NCBI GenBank assembly: GCA_026988975.1
Contig: JALSKH010000129.1
Span: 1-51,149, forward strand
Source of the DNA: Campylobacteraceae bacterium
GTDB lineage: Bacteria > Campylobacterota > Campylobacteria > Campylobacterales > Sulfurospirillaceae
Length of the DNA stretch: 51,149 nucleotides
Direction of reading: 5' to 3'
Shown: positions 43,932 through 51,149 of the stretch, one piece after another
How the letters are laid out: each line of letters begins with the position of its first letter
Position numbering within the stretch: the stretch's first letter is position 1
Made by a program: the position numbers and the translations under genes
Notes under the pieces: generated by a model
What the model was told of the DNA's origin: nothing
The model's database searches: none
The model's input: the letters and a program-made list of their open reading frames with translations, nothing else

Positions 43932-45058
43932 GTTTGAAAAAAGCATGGATATATATCGAAGATGGTACTTTTTTGGAAGCTAGTAGTTTCGGCAGTGAGG
44001 GAACTAGAGTCGGTGAGATAGTTTTTAATACATCCATGAGTGGTTATCAAGAGATCATGAGCGACCCTAGCTATGCTGGACAATTTGTTGTTTTCACTAT
44101 GCCTGAAATCGGAATCGTCGGTGTTAATGATGATGACATGGAGAGTAAACGCATACATGCTAGTGGTATGATTGTGCGAAGTTTCAATAAAAACTACTCC
44201 AACTTTAGAGCTCAAGATTCATTGGACAATTTTTTAGAGAAAAATGAAGCTATAGGGATTTGTGATATAGATACTAGATATCTGACAAAAAATATCAGAG
44301 ACTTTGGTGCAAAGATGATGATCGCTTCAACTGAAATTTCAAACAAAAATGAACTTAAAAAGATACTAGAGTCATATCCACGCATTGAAGAGGTGGATTT
44401 TATACAAGAAGTAAGCACAAAAGAGGGTTACACACATAAAAGTGGCTCTTGGGATGAGAGAGAGTTAAGATATAAAGAGATCAAAAAAGAGCCTAAAAAA
44501 AAGGTTATAGTTGTAGACTTTGGCGTGAAAAGAAATATACTAAATGAGCTTTGTGAAGTTGGACTCGAAGTTGAGGTTATTCCTAGTGATTTTGATGCAG
44601 AGAGTTTGATAGCAAGATACAAAGATGCACAGATGGATGCGATTTTTCTCTCAAATGGTCCGGGAGACCCGATGTACTACAAAAAAGAGGTTGCCAAGAT
44701 AAAAAAATTGGTAGAGGCTAAAATCCCTATGTTCGCTATTTGCCTTGGACATCAGCTTCTTAGCATCGCACATGGTCATCCAACATATAAGCTGGCTTTT
44801 GGTCAGCATGGTGGAAATCACCCTGTGAGAAATGAGCACAGCAGAGTGGTCGAGATAACAGCGCAAAACCATAACTACAATGTGCCTGAGTCTATATGCA
44901 AAATCGCAAAAGTAACACATATAAATCTCTTTGATGATACGATAGAGGGCGTTGTTTATAATGACGAGCCGATATTTTCAGTACAACACCATCCTGAAGC
45001 TAGTCCGGGACCACATGACAGTAAGTATATATTTGAAAAATTCGCAAAGAGTATATAA
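43928..45058 (+). CDS. carA: Carbamoyl phosphate synthase small subunit
   Basis: Glutaminase subunit that feeds ammonia to CarB for arginine and pyrimidine synthesis. The 376-aa protein has the N-terminal EDGTFLEASSFGSEGTRVGE and NTSMSGYQEIMSDPSYAGQF, then a class I amidotransferase domain: FLSNGPGDP, the nucleophile in FAICLGHQLLS and the HHPEASPGPHDS triad region. carB is not in this window. The SafE-type gene follows after 12 nt. Confidence 0.97.
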   Translation: MSLKKAWIYIEDGTFLEASSFGSEGTRVGEIVFNTSMSGYQEIMSDPSYAGQFVVFTMPEIGIVGVNDDDMESKRIHASGMIVRSFNKNYSNFRAQDSLDNFLEKNEAIGICDIDTRYLTKNIRDFGAKMMIASTEISNKNELKKILESYPRIEEVDFIQEVSTKEGYTHKSGSWDERELRYKEIKKEPKKKVIVVDFGVKRNILNELCEVGLEVEVIPSDFDAESLIARYKDAQMDAIFLSNGPGDPMYYKKEVAKIKKLVEAKIPMFAICLGHQLLSIAHGHPTYKLAFGQHGGNHPVRNEHSRVVEITAQNHNYNVPESICKIAKVTHINLFDDTIEGVVYNDEPIFSVQHHPEASPGPHDSKYIFEKFAKSI

Positions 45059-45070
45059 GAGGAAAATTCT

Positions 45071-45760
45071 ATAGATACTATAAATTTTACCACCATAATC
45101 ATAGTAGCATTTTTGGGAAGTTTAGGACATTGTATCGGTATGTGCGGAGGTTTTATAGTAGCATACAGTAGCTCTAAAATTGATGCAAAATCTTCAAAAA
45201 CAAGACAGCTCGTAAGTCATGCATTTTATAGTCTTGGAAGAATCTCATCTTATGTTTTGATAGGTATGGCTTCTGGATTTTTAGGAAGTGTTGTTGCTTT
45301 TTCTAAAACATCTATGGGGTACTTTTACTTTTTTATTGGACTTTTTATGGTTTTGATGGGTCTTTCATTGATGGGGAAAATCAGATTTTTGACCTCTTTG
45401 GAGTCTTCACTTGCTACAAACTCTTTTGTCAAAAAGATATTTTCAAGTCTGTTGCATTCTAAAAGTATATTTAGTTTTTACGGTCTTGGCGCATTAAATG
45501 GTTTCTTGCCTTGTGGATTAGTTTACTTTTTTGCAGTCTCAGCAGCTGCAACTGGCTCTGTTTTTTGGGGCGGGGTTACTATGTTTGTATTTGGTATCTC
45601 TACAATGCCTGCACTTTTAGGATTTGGATATATAGTCGGTTTTTTAAAAGGTGGCAGTTTTAGAGAGATAATGATAAAAATTGCTTCGATAGTGATCATG
45701 CTCTACGGTGTATATATGGCGTATCTAGGGTATATGTCAGCTATAAGTGGGCTAAAATGA
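45071..45760 (+). CDS. SafE/UreH-like (DsbD_2) membrane protein (ATA start codon)
   Basis: A 229-aa membrane protein with six hydrophobic segments, SLGHCIGMCGGFIVAYSSSK near the N-terminus and GALNGFLPCGLVYFFAVSAA later, typical of the sulfite exporter TauE/SafE (UreH/DsbD_2) family. Members next to cbb3 oxidase genes are thought to help with copper or redox chemistry. After carA's stop (45056-45058) the frame has no ATG, GTG or TTG until TTG 45113, which would cut the first membrane helix. ATA at 45071 begins the expected sequence (I)DTINFTTIIIVAFLGSLGHC and has AGAGGA upstream. I take it as the start. It overlaps the kinase gene by 4 nt. Confidence 0.8.
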   Translation: MDTINFTTIIIVAFLGSLGHCIGMCGGFIVAYSSSKIDAKSSKTRQLVSHAFYSLGRISSYVLIGMASGFLGSVVAFSKTSMGYFYFFIGLFMVLMGLSLMGKIRFLTSLESSLATNSFVKKIFSSLLHSKSIFSFYGLGALNGFLPCGLVYFFAVSAAATGSVFWGGVTMFVFGISTMPALLGFGYIVGFLKGGSFREIMIKIASIVIMLYGVYMAYLGYMSAISGLK

Positions 45761-46839
45761 CCCTAGCTCAGTACAAAAGTGCGATAGAACAGAGCAATAT
45801 AGTCTCTAAAACAGATATAAACGGTATAATAACTTTTGTAAATGATGAATTTTGCAAAATCTTTGAATACACCAAAGATGAACTGATAGGAAAAAATCAC
45901 AATATAGTAAGGCATCCTGATGTTCCAAAGGAGATATTTAAATCTCTTTGGGATACGATTTTGGCCAAAAAAACATATAAAGCTATGGTGAAAAATCTCT
46001 CAAAAAACGGAAAGACTCTTTATGTAAATACTACTGTTATACCTATTTTAGATAAAAATGGGGAGATAGAGGAGTTTATAGCCATAAGGTATGATGTAAC
46101 CGAAGCGATAGAGTTGTCAAAGCAGATGCAAGCCAAAGATAGATTTATGTTTCAACAATCAAGACTTGCCTCCATGGGAGAGATGATAGGCAATATAGCT
46201 CACCAATGGAGGCAACCTTTAAATGAGCTAGGCATCACGATTTATGATATGAAAAAGAGTTTTTCAAAGTGTAAAGAGGATGAGTTTTTGCAGAGTTATG
46301 AACACTCTAAAGATGTGATCAAAAGAATGTCGCATACCATAGAGGATTTTAGAAACTTTTTTAGTCCAAATAAAGAAAAAGAGAAGTTTCTTGTAAAAGA
46401 TGCAATTGATGAGCTTTTGAGGATGTTGCAAGGAACTATCCAAAGACATGCTCTACATGTAGAGGTGAAACATCACAAGCAAGTGTGGATAGAGGGGTAT
46501 TTCAATGAATTTACACAGGTTTTGTTAAATCTCATAAATAACTCAAAAGATGCTTTTAACCAAAGAAAGATAGAGGCAAGAGATATAAAGATAGATGTAA
46601 ATATCAACCACGATAAAAATATAGTCATACTATTTAGTGATAATGCAAAAGGGATAGATGAAAATATAATAGATAAGATATTTGACCCCTACTTCACGAC
46701 AAAACACTCGAGTCAGGGTACAGGTTTGGGGCTATATATGAGTGAAATGATAGTGACAAAAAGTATGAGAGGGAGCATAAAAGTTTGCAATCACGCAGAC
46801 GGTGCAACTTTTGAGATAAAAATACCAGCAGGAGAATAA
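45757..46839 (+). CDS. PAS-domain sensor histidine kinase
   Basis: The 360-aa protein has an Aer-like PAS domain at about residues 10-118 (DINGIITFVNDEFCKIFEYT, VRHPDVPKEIFKSLWDTI) and then a histidine kinase core: H149 in GEMIGNIAHQWRQPLNEL, an N box in LLNLINNSKDAF and G boxes DNAKGIDE and GTGLGLYMSEMIV. No membrane segment is seen, so it is cytoplasmic and may sense redox or oxygen through the PAS domain. It is in one operon with the response regulator (1-nt gap), directly upstream of the oxidase genes, as in Campylobacter (from memory Cj1492c). Confidence 0.92.
   Translation: MTLAQYKSAIEQSNIVSKTDINGIITFVNDEFCKIFEYTKDELIGKNHNIVRHPDVPKEIFKSLWDTILAKKTYKAMVKNLSKNGKTLYVNTTVIPILDKNGEIEEFIAIRYDVTEAIELSKQMQAKDRFMFQQSRLASMGEMIGNIAHQWRQPLNELGITIYDMKKSFSKCKEDEFLQSYEHSKDVIKRMSHTIEDFRNFFSPNKEKEKFLVKDAIDELLRMLQGTIQRHALHVEVKHHKQVWIEGYFNEFTQVLLNLINNSKDAFNQRKIEARDIKIDVNINHDKNIVILFSDNAKGIDENIIDKIFDPYFTTKHSSQGTGLGLYMSEMIVTKSMRGSIKVCNHADGATFEIKIPAGE
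46451..46464. repeat. CTCTACATGTAGAG palindrome
   Basis: Exact 14-bp copy inside the kinase gene; encodes LHVE (HALHVEVKH). Confidence 0.8.
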
Positions 46840-46840
46840 T

Positions 46841-47512
46841 ATGAGCAATTTATCAAATCTAACCGTTTTATTTGTTGAAGATGAAGAGAGTATAAGAACA
46901 GCATTGAGCAGAGCTATCAGTGACGAATTTAAAAAGTTCATTATGGCTCGTGACGGCAGTGAAGGTTTGAAAAAGTTTCAAAAATATAGACCGGATATCG
47001 TCATTACAGACATCATGATGCCTATAGTTGATGGACTTGAGATGTCTAAAGAGATCAAAAATATCTCCAGAGATACGCCCATCGTAGTGCTGAGTGCCTT
47101 TGATGAAAAAGAGAGATTGATGAGCGCTATAAATATAGGTATAGATAAGTACCTTATGAAGCCCATTGACACAGATGAACTTTTGAGTACGCTTGGACAT
47201 ATATCCAAAGATATACTATCCATTGATGATATGGTTGAACTAGGAAGAGGATATGCTTTTGATAAAACAGCTAGAGTTCTTGTGCAAGATGAAAAAATTA
47301 TACCATTGACAAGAAAAGAGCTTCTGTTTATATCTATTTTGGTGAAAAATTTAGGGGCATTTGTCTTGCATGAAGAGCTTAAAAAGTATGTTTGGACAAA
47401 CAAGAAGGTAAGCGATGCAGCCATAAGGACATTTGTAAAGAGAGTTAGGGAAAAGACAGATAAAGACTTTATACAAAATGTTCCTGGACTCGGATATAAA
47501 ATTAACTTTTAA
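46841..47512 (+). CDS. OmpR-family response regulator
   Basis: The 223-aa protein has a receiver domain with the phospho-accepting D57 in DIVITDIMMPIVDG and the conserved K in DKYLMKPIDTDELL, then a winged-helix DNA-binding domain (LTRKELLFISILVKNLG, AIRTFVKRVREKTD, VPGLGYKI). It forms a pair with the upstream kinase. Its location immediately before ccoN makes the oxidase operon a likely target. Confidence 0.93.
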   Translation: MSNLSNLTVLFVEDEESIRTALSRAISDEFKKFIMARDGSEGLKKFQKYRPDIVITDIMMPIVDGLEMSKEIKNISRDTPIVVLSAFDEKERLMSAINIGIDKYLMKPIDTDELLSTLGHISKDILSIDDMVELGRGYAFDKTARVLVQDEKIIPLTRKELLFISILVKNLGAFVLHEELKKYVWTNKKVSDAAIRTFVKRVREKTDKDFIQNVPGLGYKINF

Positions 47513-47525
47513 ATTTAATATTTAT

Positions 47526-47578
47526 TTAATACAAATTTAATCCTATTAAGCTTTTTTGTATTAAGTTTGTACTATAAT
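47526..47578 (+). promoter_or_regulatory. ccoNOQP promoter with inverted repeat
   Basis: TATAAT at 47573-47578 is the likely -10 box; the -35 region is not consensus. Upstream, TTAATACAAA (47526-47535) and TTTGTATTAA (47555-47564) are a 10-bp perfect inverted repeat with a 19-nt spacer, and AAATTTAAT occurs twice in direct orientation around 47514-47541. These are candidate binding sites for the neighbouring OmpR-type regulator; this is inference. Confidence 0.55.
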
Positions 47579-47632
47579 TCTAATAATTATGTGATATTTG
47601 TGTGACATAAAAATATATTTTAGGAGGAATTG

Positions 47633-49096
47633 ATGCAGTCTAGTAATGCGATTAACTATGACTATACAGTTGCAAAATACTTTACAATTTCAGCAATCGT
47701 GCTTGGAATTGTGGGTATGAGCGTGGGTGTTCTCATAGCATTTCAATTGGCTTTTCCAGAACTGAACAATCTATTTGGTGAGTATGGAACTTTTGGAAGG
47801 CTAAGACCTATACATACTGATGGTGTTGCGTTTGGTTTTACGGTAAGTGGAATCTTTGCTACTTGGTTCTATGTAGGGCAAAGAGTTTTAAAAGTTTCTA
47901 TGGCAGAGTCAAAGTTTTTGATGTTTATAGGAAAACTACAGTTTTGGCTATATATTATAGGTGTGGCAGTAGCCGTTGTCTCTCTAGCTTTGGGTTATAC
48001 TACTTCAAAAGAGTATGCTGAGTTTGAGTGGCCGGTAGATATAGCTATCGTTGTAGTGTGGGTTTTATGGGGCGTAAGTATCTTTGGTCTTATCGGAATA
48101 AGAAGAGAAAAAGTGCTTTATATCTCTGTTTGGTACTATATAGCTACATTTTTAGGTGTTGCTATGTTGTATGTTTTCAATAATATGGAAGTTCCAACAT
48201 ACTTTGTTTCAGGCATGGGAAATTGGTTCCACTCTGTTTCGATGTATGCAGGAAGCAATGACGCGATGGTACAGTGGTGGTATGGGCACAATGCGGTTGC
48301 ATTTGTTTTCACAGTGCCGATTATCGCTATGATTTACTACTTTTTACCAAAAGAGTCAGGTCAGCCGGTATTTTCATACAAACTTTCACTTCTTAGTTTC
48401 TGGGGATTGATGTTTGTATATCTTTGGGCTGGTGGTCACCACCTTCTTTACTCAACTGTTCCTGATTGGGTTCAGACAATGGCTTCAATCTTCTCTATTA
48501 TTTTAATTCTTCCATCTTGGGGAAGTGCTATAAATATGCTTCTTACCATGAAAGGTGAGTGGGGACAGTTAAAAGAGAATCCATTAGTTAAATTTTATGT
48601 ATTAGCTTCAACTTTCTATATGCTTAGTACACTTGAAGGTCCTATCCAAGCTATCAAATCCGTAAATGCTCTAGCGCACTTTACTGATTGGATTCCTGGA
48701 CATGTTCATGATGGTACTCTTGGTTGGGTTGGATTTATGATTATCGGAGCAATTTTTCACATGGCTCCAAGAATGTTTAAAAAAGAGATATATAGTAAAA
48801 AACTTGTTGAGGCTCAGTTTTGGCTTCAAACAACAGGTATCGTTATGTACTTTACCAGCATGTGGATATCAGGTATCACTCAAGGTATGATGTGGAGAGC
48901 AACTGATCAATATGGTAACTTAGCTTACTCATTTATAGATACAGTAGAAGTTTTACACCCATACTGGACACTAAGAGCAGTCGGCGGTTCGTTTTATTTG
49001 ATAGGTGTGTTTATGTGGGCATATAACATCTATAAAACAGCAACTTCAAGCAAAGCTATTGAGAAAGAACCTCAATATGCTACACCTATGGCGTAA
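47633..49096 (+). CDS. ccoN: Cytochrome cbb3 oxidase catalytic subunit CcoN
   Basis: Reduces oxygen to water at the high-affinity heme-copper centre and pumps protons. The 487-aa protein has about twelve hydrophobic segments and conserved histidines in LRPIHTDGVAFGFTVSGIFA, VQWWYGHNAVAF (metal ligand region), LWAGGHHLLYSTVPDWVQ and HFTDWIPGHVHDGTLGWVG. The start is the ATG at 47633 with GGAGGAATTG upstream. ccoO follows after 11 nt. Confidence 0.97.
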   Translation: MQSSNAINYDYTVAKYFTISAIVLGIVGMSVGVLIAFQLAFPELNNLFGEYGTFGRLRPIHTDGVAFGFTVSGIFATWFYVGQRVLKVSMAESKFLMFIGKLQFWLYIIGVAVAVVSLALGYTTSKEYAEFEWPVDIAIVVVWVLWGVSIFGLIGIRREKVLYISVWYYIATFLGVAMLYVFNNMEVPTYFVSGMGNWFHSVSMYAGSNDAMVQWWYGHNAVAFVFTVPIIAMIYYFLPKESGQPVFSYKLSLLSFWGLMFVYLWAGGHHLLYSTVPDWVQTMASIFSIILILPSWGSAINMLLTMKGEWGQLKENPLVKFYVLASTFYMLSTLEGPIQAIKSVNALAHFTDWIPGHVHDGTLGWVGFMIIGAIFHMAPRMFKKEIYSKKLVEAQFWLQTTGIVMYFTSMWISGITQGMMWRATDQYGNLAYSFIDTVEVLHPYWTLRAVGGSFYLIGVFMWAYNIYKTATSSKAIEKEPQYATPMA

Positions 49097-49107
49097 GGGG
49101 GTATAAG

Positions 49108-49773
49108 ATGTTTCATTGGTTAGAAAAAAATCCATTCTTTTTTGCAGTAGGTGTATTTTTGGTTATCGCTTATGCAGGTATAGTAACTATTTTACCTGAT
49201 TTTATGGAGAGTGCAAGACCTCTTAAAGGTACAAAACCATACACAGTATTGCAGATAGCAGGAAGACAAGTATATATACAAAATGGTTGTAACACTTGCC
49301 ATTCACAGCTGATTCGTCCATTTAAATCTGAAACAGATAGATATGGAAAGTATTCACTAAGTGGTGAGTATGCGTATGATAGACCATTTCTTTGGGGAAG
49401 CAGAAGAATTGGTCCAGATCTTCACAGAGTTGGAAACTATAGAACAACTGATTGGCATGAAAATCATATGTTAAATCCAGCAGCTGTTGTGCCAGGTTCT
49501 GTTATGCCTAAGTATCCATTTTTGTTTAAGAAAAATATTGATTTAGATACTGCTTATGCAGAGGCTGAAACAGTTAAGAAAGTTTTTGATGTTCCTTATG
49601 ATAAACCAGGTATGCCAAAACTCGGCACATTTGCTCAAGCTAAGAAAGCGGTATTTGCAGATGCTGGTAAGATTGTAGCAGGTATGAAAAATCAAGATGT
49701 AAAAGATGCATATAAAAATGGAAACATTAAAGAGATTGTGGCATTAATTGCATATATGAATGGTTTAAAATAA
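49108..49773 (+). CDS. ccoO: Cytochrome cbb3 oxidase monoheme subunit CcoO
   Basis: Membrane-anchored cytochrome c that passes electrons to CcoN. The 221-aa protein has one N-terminal helix (FFFAVGVFLVIAYAGIVTIL), a CNTCH heme site with C61, C64 and H65, and LWGSRRIGPDLHRVGNYRTT, with a methionine ligand in PGSVMPKYPFLF. The order N-O-Q-P is the usual one. Confidence 0.97.
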   Translation: MFHWLEKNPFFFAVGVFLVIAYAGIVTILPDFMESARPLKGTKPYTVLQIAGRQVYIQNGCNTCHSQLIRPFKSETDRYGKYSLSGEYAYDRPFLWGSRRIGPDLHRVGNYRTTDWHENHMLNPAAVVPGSVMPKYPFLFKKNIDLDTAYAEAETVKKVFDVPYDKPGMPKLGTFAQAKKAVFADAGKIVAGMKNQDVKDAYKNGNIKEIVALIAYMNGLK

Positions 49774-49783
49774 GGATATAGTT

Positions 49784-50011
49784 GTGGATATGGAGTTTAT
49801 AAGAAATATACAGGGCTGGGGTTATGTGAGTATGATTTTTATCATTACGATAGGACTCTATGCCTATATATATCATCTTTACAAATCACAAAGAGACGGA
49901 GTAAAAGATTATGAAAAGTACTCTAACATGGCTCTAAATGATGAGATAGATGATACTTTAGTAGAAGCGAAAGATCCACAGAACGATGCAAAAGATAATA
50001 AGGAGCGTTAA
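49784..50011 (+). CDS. ccoQ: Cytochrome cbb3 oxidase small subunit CcoQ
   Basis: A 75-aa single-helix protein that stabilises the complex. IQGWGYVSMIFIITIGLYAY and YIYHLYKSQRDGVKDYEKY are typical of CcoQ/FixQ. Start is GTG with AAGGATATA upstream; ccoP follows after 2 nt. Confidence 0.9.
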   Translation: MDMEFIRNIQGWGYVSMIFIITIGLYAYIYHLYKSQRDGVKDYEKYSNMALNDEIDDTLVEAKDPQNDAKDNKER

Positions 50012-50013
50012 AA

Positions 50014-50868
50014 ATGAATTGGCTGAATGATAATGTTAATTTGCTGACACTAATAGGTGCAGCAGCTATTATAATTCTCACCGTCGGTGTTGCTGGTAAG
50101 TACATCAAACAGATGAAAACCGACAAAGCTACAGGTGAGTTAACAGGAGATAATTGGGATGGCATTGGCGAGTATAGCAATGAGCTTCCATATGGTTGGT
50201 CTCTTGCTTATGTAGGTACAATAGTCTGGGGACTTTGGTACTTTTTTATGGGTTACCCACTAGCGACTTTTTCACAAATAGGGCAGTATAACGATGAAGT
50301 AAAGGATTATACAGCAAGATTTGAGAGTAAATGGGCAAATCCAGACAAAGAGACCTTGATGGGCATGGGAGAGGGTGTATTTTTAGTACAGTGTGCACCT
50401 TGTCATGGTATCACAGGTGACGGCATGGGCGGAAAAGCAGCAGATCTTACCACATGGGGCTCAGAAGAGCATATAGTAAATATAGTTCTGAAAGGTTCAA
50501 AAGGTCAGGGCTATGCACTAGGTGAAATGCCAGCAGGTCTTTTGGATAAAGCGAGTGCAACAGCAGTTGCAGCTTATATAGTTCAAGATTTGGCAAAAAG
50601 CGGAAAAAGTAAACATCCTGAACTTGTAGCTCAAGGAAAAGCTCTTTGGGCAACATGTGGAGCTTGTCATGGTATGGATGGAAAAGGTATGGGAGGAAGT
50701 GCGCCAGCACTCGTAGACTACGGCAAAGCACAGTTTGTTGTAGATGTTCTTAACCGTGGAAAATTAGGAACAATCGGACAAATGCCTAAGTTTAATGATG
50801 GAAGATTAACAAACATCCAAAAAAGAGCAGTTGGCACCTATGTTGACTCTTTGAGTAGTGAGGAGTAG
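50014..50868 (+). CDS. ccoP: Cytochrome cbb3 oxidase diheme subunit CcoP
   Basis: Accepts electrons from periplasmic cytochrome c. The 284-aa protein has two N-terminal hydrophobic segments (TLIGAAAIIILTVGVAGKY, SLAYVGTIVWGLWYFFMGY) and two heme sites, CAPCH at 127-131 and CGACH at 215-219. The FixP N-terminal domain DNWDGIGEYSNELPYGW is also visible. Confidence 0.97.
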   Translation: MNWLNDNVNLLTLIGAAAIIILTVGVAGKYIKQMKTDKATGELTGDNWDGIGEYSNELPYGWSLAYVGTIVWGLWYFFMGYPLATFSQIGQYNDEVKDYTARFESKWANPDKETLMGMGEGVFLVQCAPCHGITGDGMGGKAADLTTWGSEEHIVNIVLKGSKGQGYALGEMPAGLLDKASATAVAAYIVQDLAKSGKSKHPELVAQGKALWATCGACHGMDGKGMGGSAPALVDYGKAQFVVDVLNRGKLGTIGQMPKFNDGRLTNIQKRAVGTYVDSLSSEE

Positions 50869-50871
50869 AAG

Positions 50872-51084
50872 ATGGAAAATACAAATAGAAGTGTTTTTAG
50901 TTTAAGTGGTGTTACTGGTATGTTGATAGCAACTGTGCTGTTACTGAGTATATTGGCAGGATTGACAGTTTGGGGCATCAAAGCACAACAAGAAGTAGCA
51001 AACAAACCATATACTATAAAAAATCCACAAACACTTAAGATGAGAGCTAGAGATAACTCTGATCAAAAAGTTATCGTCAAGTAA
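50872..51084 (+). CDS. DUF4006 family small membrane protein of the cco operon
   Basis: The 70-aa product has one hydrophobic helix (GMLIATVLLLSILAGLTVWG) and a short periplasmic tail. It occurs after ccoP in Campylobacterota (from memory, Cj1486c) and is probably an accessory subunit or assembly factor of the cbb3 oxidase. Function not known. Confidence 0.8.
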   Translation: MENTNRSVFSLSGVTGMLIATVLLLSILAGLTVWGIKAQQEVANKPYTIKNPQTLKMRARDNSDQKVIVK

Positions 51085-51093
51085 GGAGATATC

Positions 51094-51149
51094 ATGGAAA
51101 GTAAAATGGATGTAATTATAACATTAGGTATGATTGTGATGGCAGCTGT
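51094..51149 (+). CDS. Start of the next cco-operon gene (partial)
   Basis: ATG at 51094 follows AAGGAGATATC and opens MESKMDVIITLGMIVMAA, a hydrophobic N-terminus, before the window ends. By position it may be the FixH/CcoH-like assembly gene found here in Campylobacter, but too little is visible to say. Confidence 0.5.
   Translation, partial: MESKMDVIITLGMIVMAA

Overview
The window looks like chromosomal DNA of a member of the Campylobacterota (former Epsilonproteobacteria), probably a free-living sulfur-oxidising relative such as Sulfurimonas or a neighbouring genus. The protein sequences, the low G+C content, the TATAAT-only promoters, the absence of rpmD (L30) from the spc operon and a ccoN-ccoO-ccoQ-ccoP-DUF4006 operon all fit. 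From memory, two blocks keep the gene order of Campylobacter jejuni: PP-loop ATPase/dnaG/TPR/rnhA/rnc/aroC plus nifU-like/murE/ybaB/PDZ/ispA/tkt, and purA/coiled coil/MotE-like/DUF507/carA/SafE/kinase/regulator/cco. The thiosulfate-type YeeE transporters, NnrS and cytochrome c peroxidase fit a microaerobic or denitrifying sulfur oxidiser.

Layout. 1-6022: replication and RNA-metabolism genes (PP-loop ATPase, dnaG, LapB-like TPR protein, rnhA, rnc, aroC, rnhB). 6024-10836: an accessory stretch with two AAA ATPases, a RelB/MazF-type pair, a VapBC-type pair and a frameshifted polysaccharide lyase; a GGGTCA-headed repeat sits at three of its gene boundaries. 10823-26198: an EamA exporter, then the S10-spc-alpha ribosomal protein superoperon with secY, map, infA and rpoA. 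26361-33129: Fe-S, cell-wall, pantothenate and isoprenoid genes and transketolase. 33134-33962: a repeat, an antitoxin remnant and a BrnTA-type pair. 33965-40189: cytochrome c peroxidase, Asp/Glu racemase, phosphoglycolate phosphatase, NnrS, a thiosulfate-uptake operon and hisZ. 40179-45058: purA, flagellar-type accessory genes, a LysE exporter, DUF507 and carA. 45071-51149: a SafE-type membrane protein, a two-component system and the cbb3 oxidase operon, which runs off the end.

The most unusual content is non-coding. Two ~270-bp elements (22872-23140 and 43080-43352) each consist of a ~34-bp outer stem enclosing two hairpin domains. Short unpaired motifs are the same in both, while nearly every stem has a different sequence but stays paired. 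Two smaller elements (2040-2123 and 28474-28555) follow the same rule: an almost identical 36-nt loop carried on a 23-24-bp perfect stem of unrelated sequence. This is what a structured RNA (or a hairpin-templated mobile element) would look like, and I do not recognise either family.

Other signals: a 14-bp palindrome CTCTACATGTAGAG present four times exactly and usually read in frame as Leu-His-Val-Glu in unrelated proteins; two genes whose only sensible start codon is ATA; four genes whose -10 box lies 5-7 nt before the ATG, predicting leaderless mRNAs; and paired REP-like hairpins directly upstream of rnc and infA. No rRNA, tRNA, CRISPR array, complete insertion sequence or replication origin was seen.
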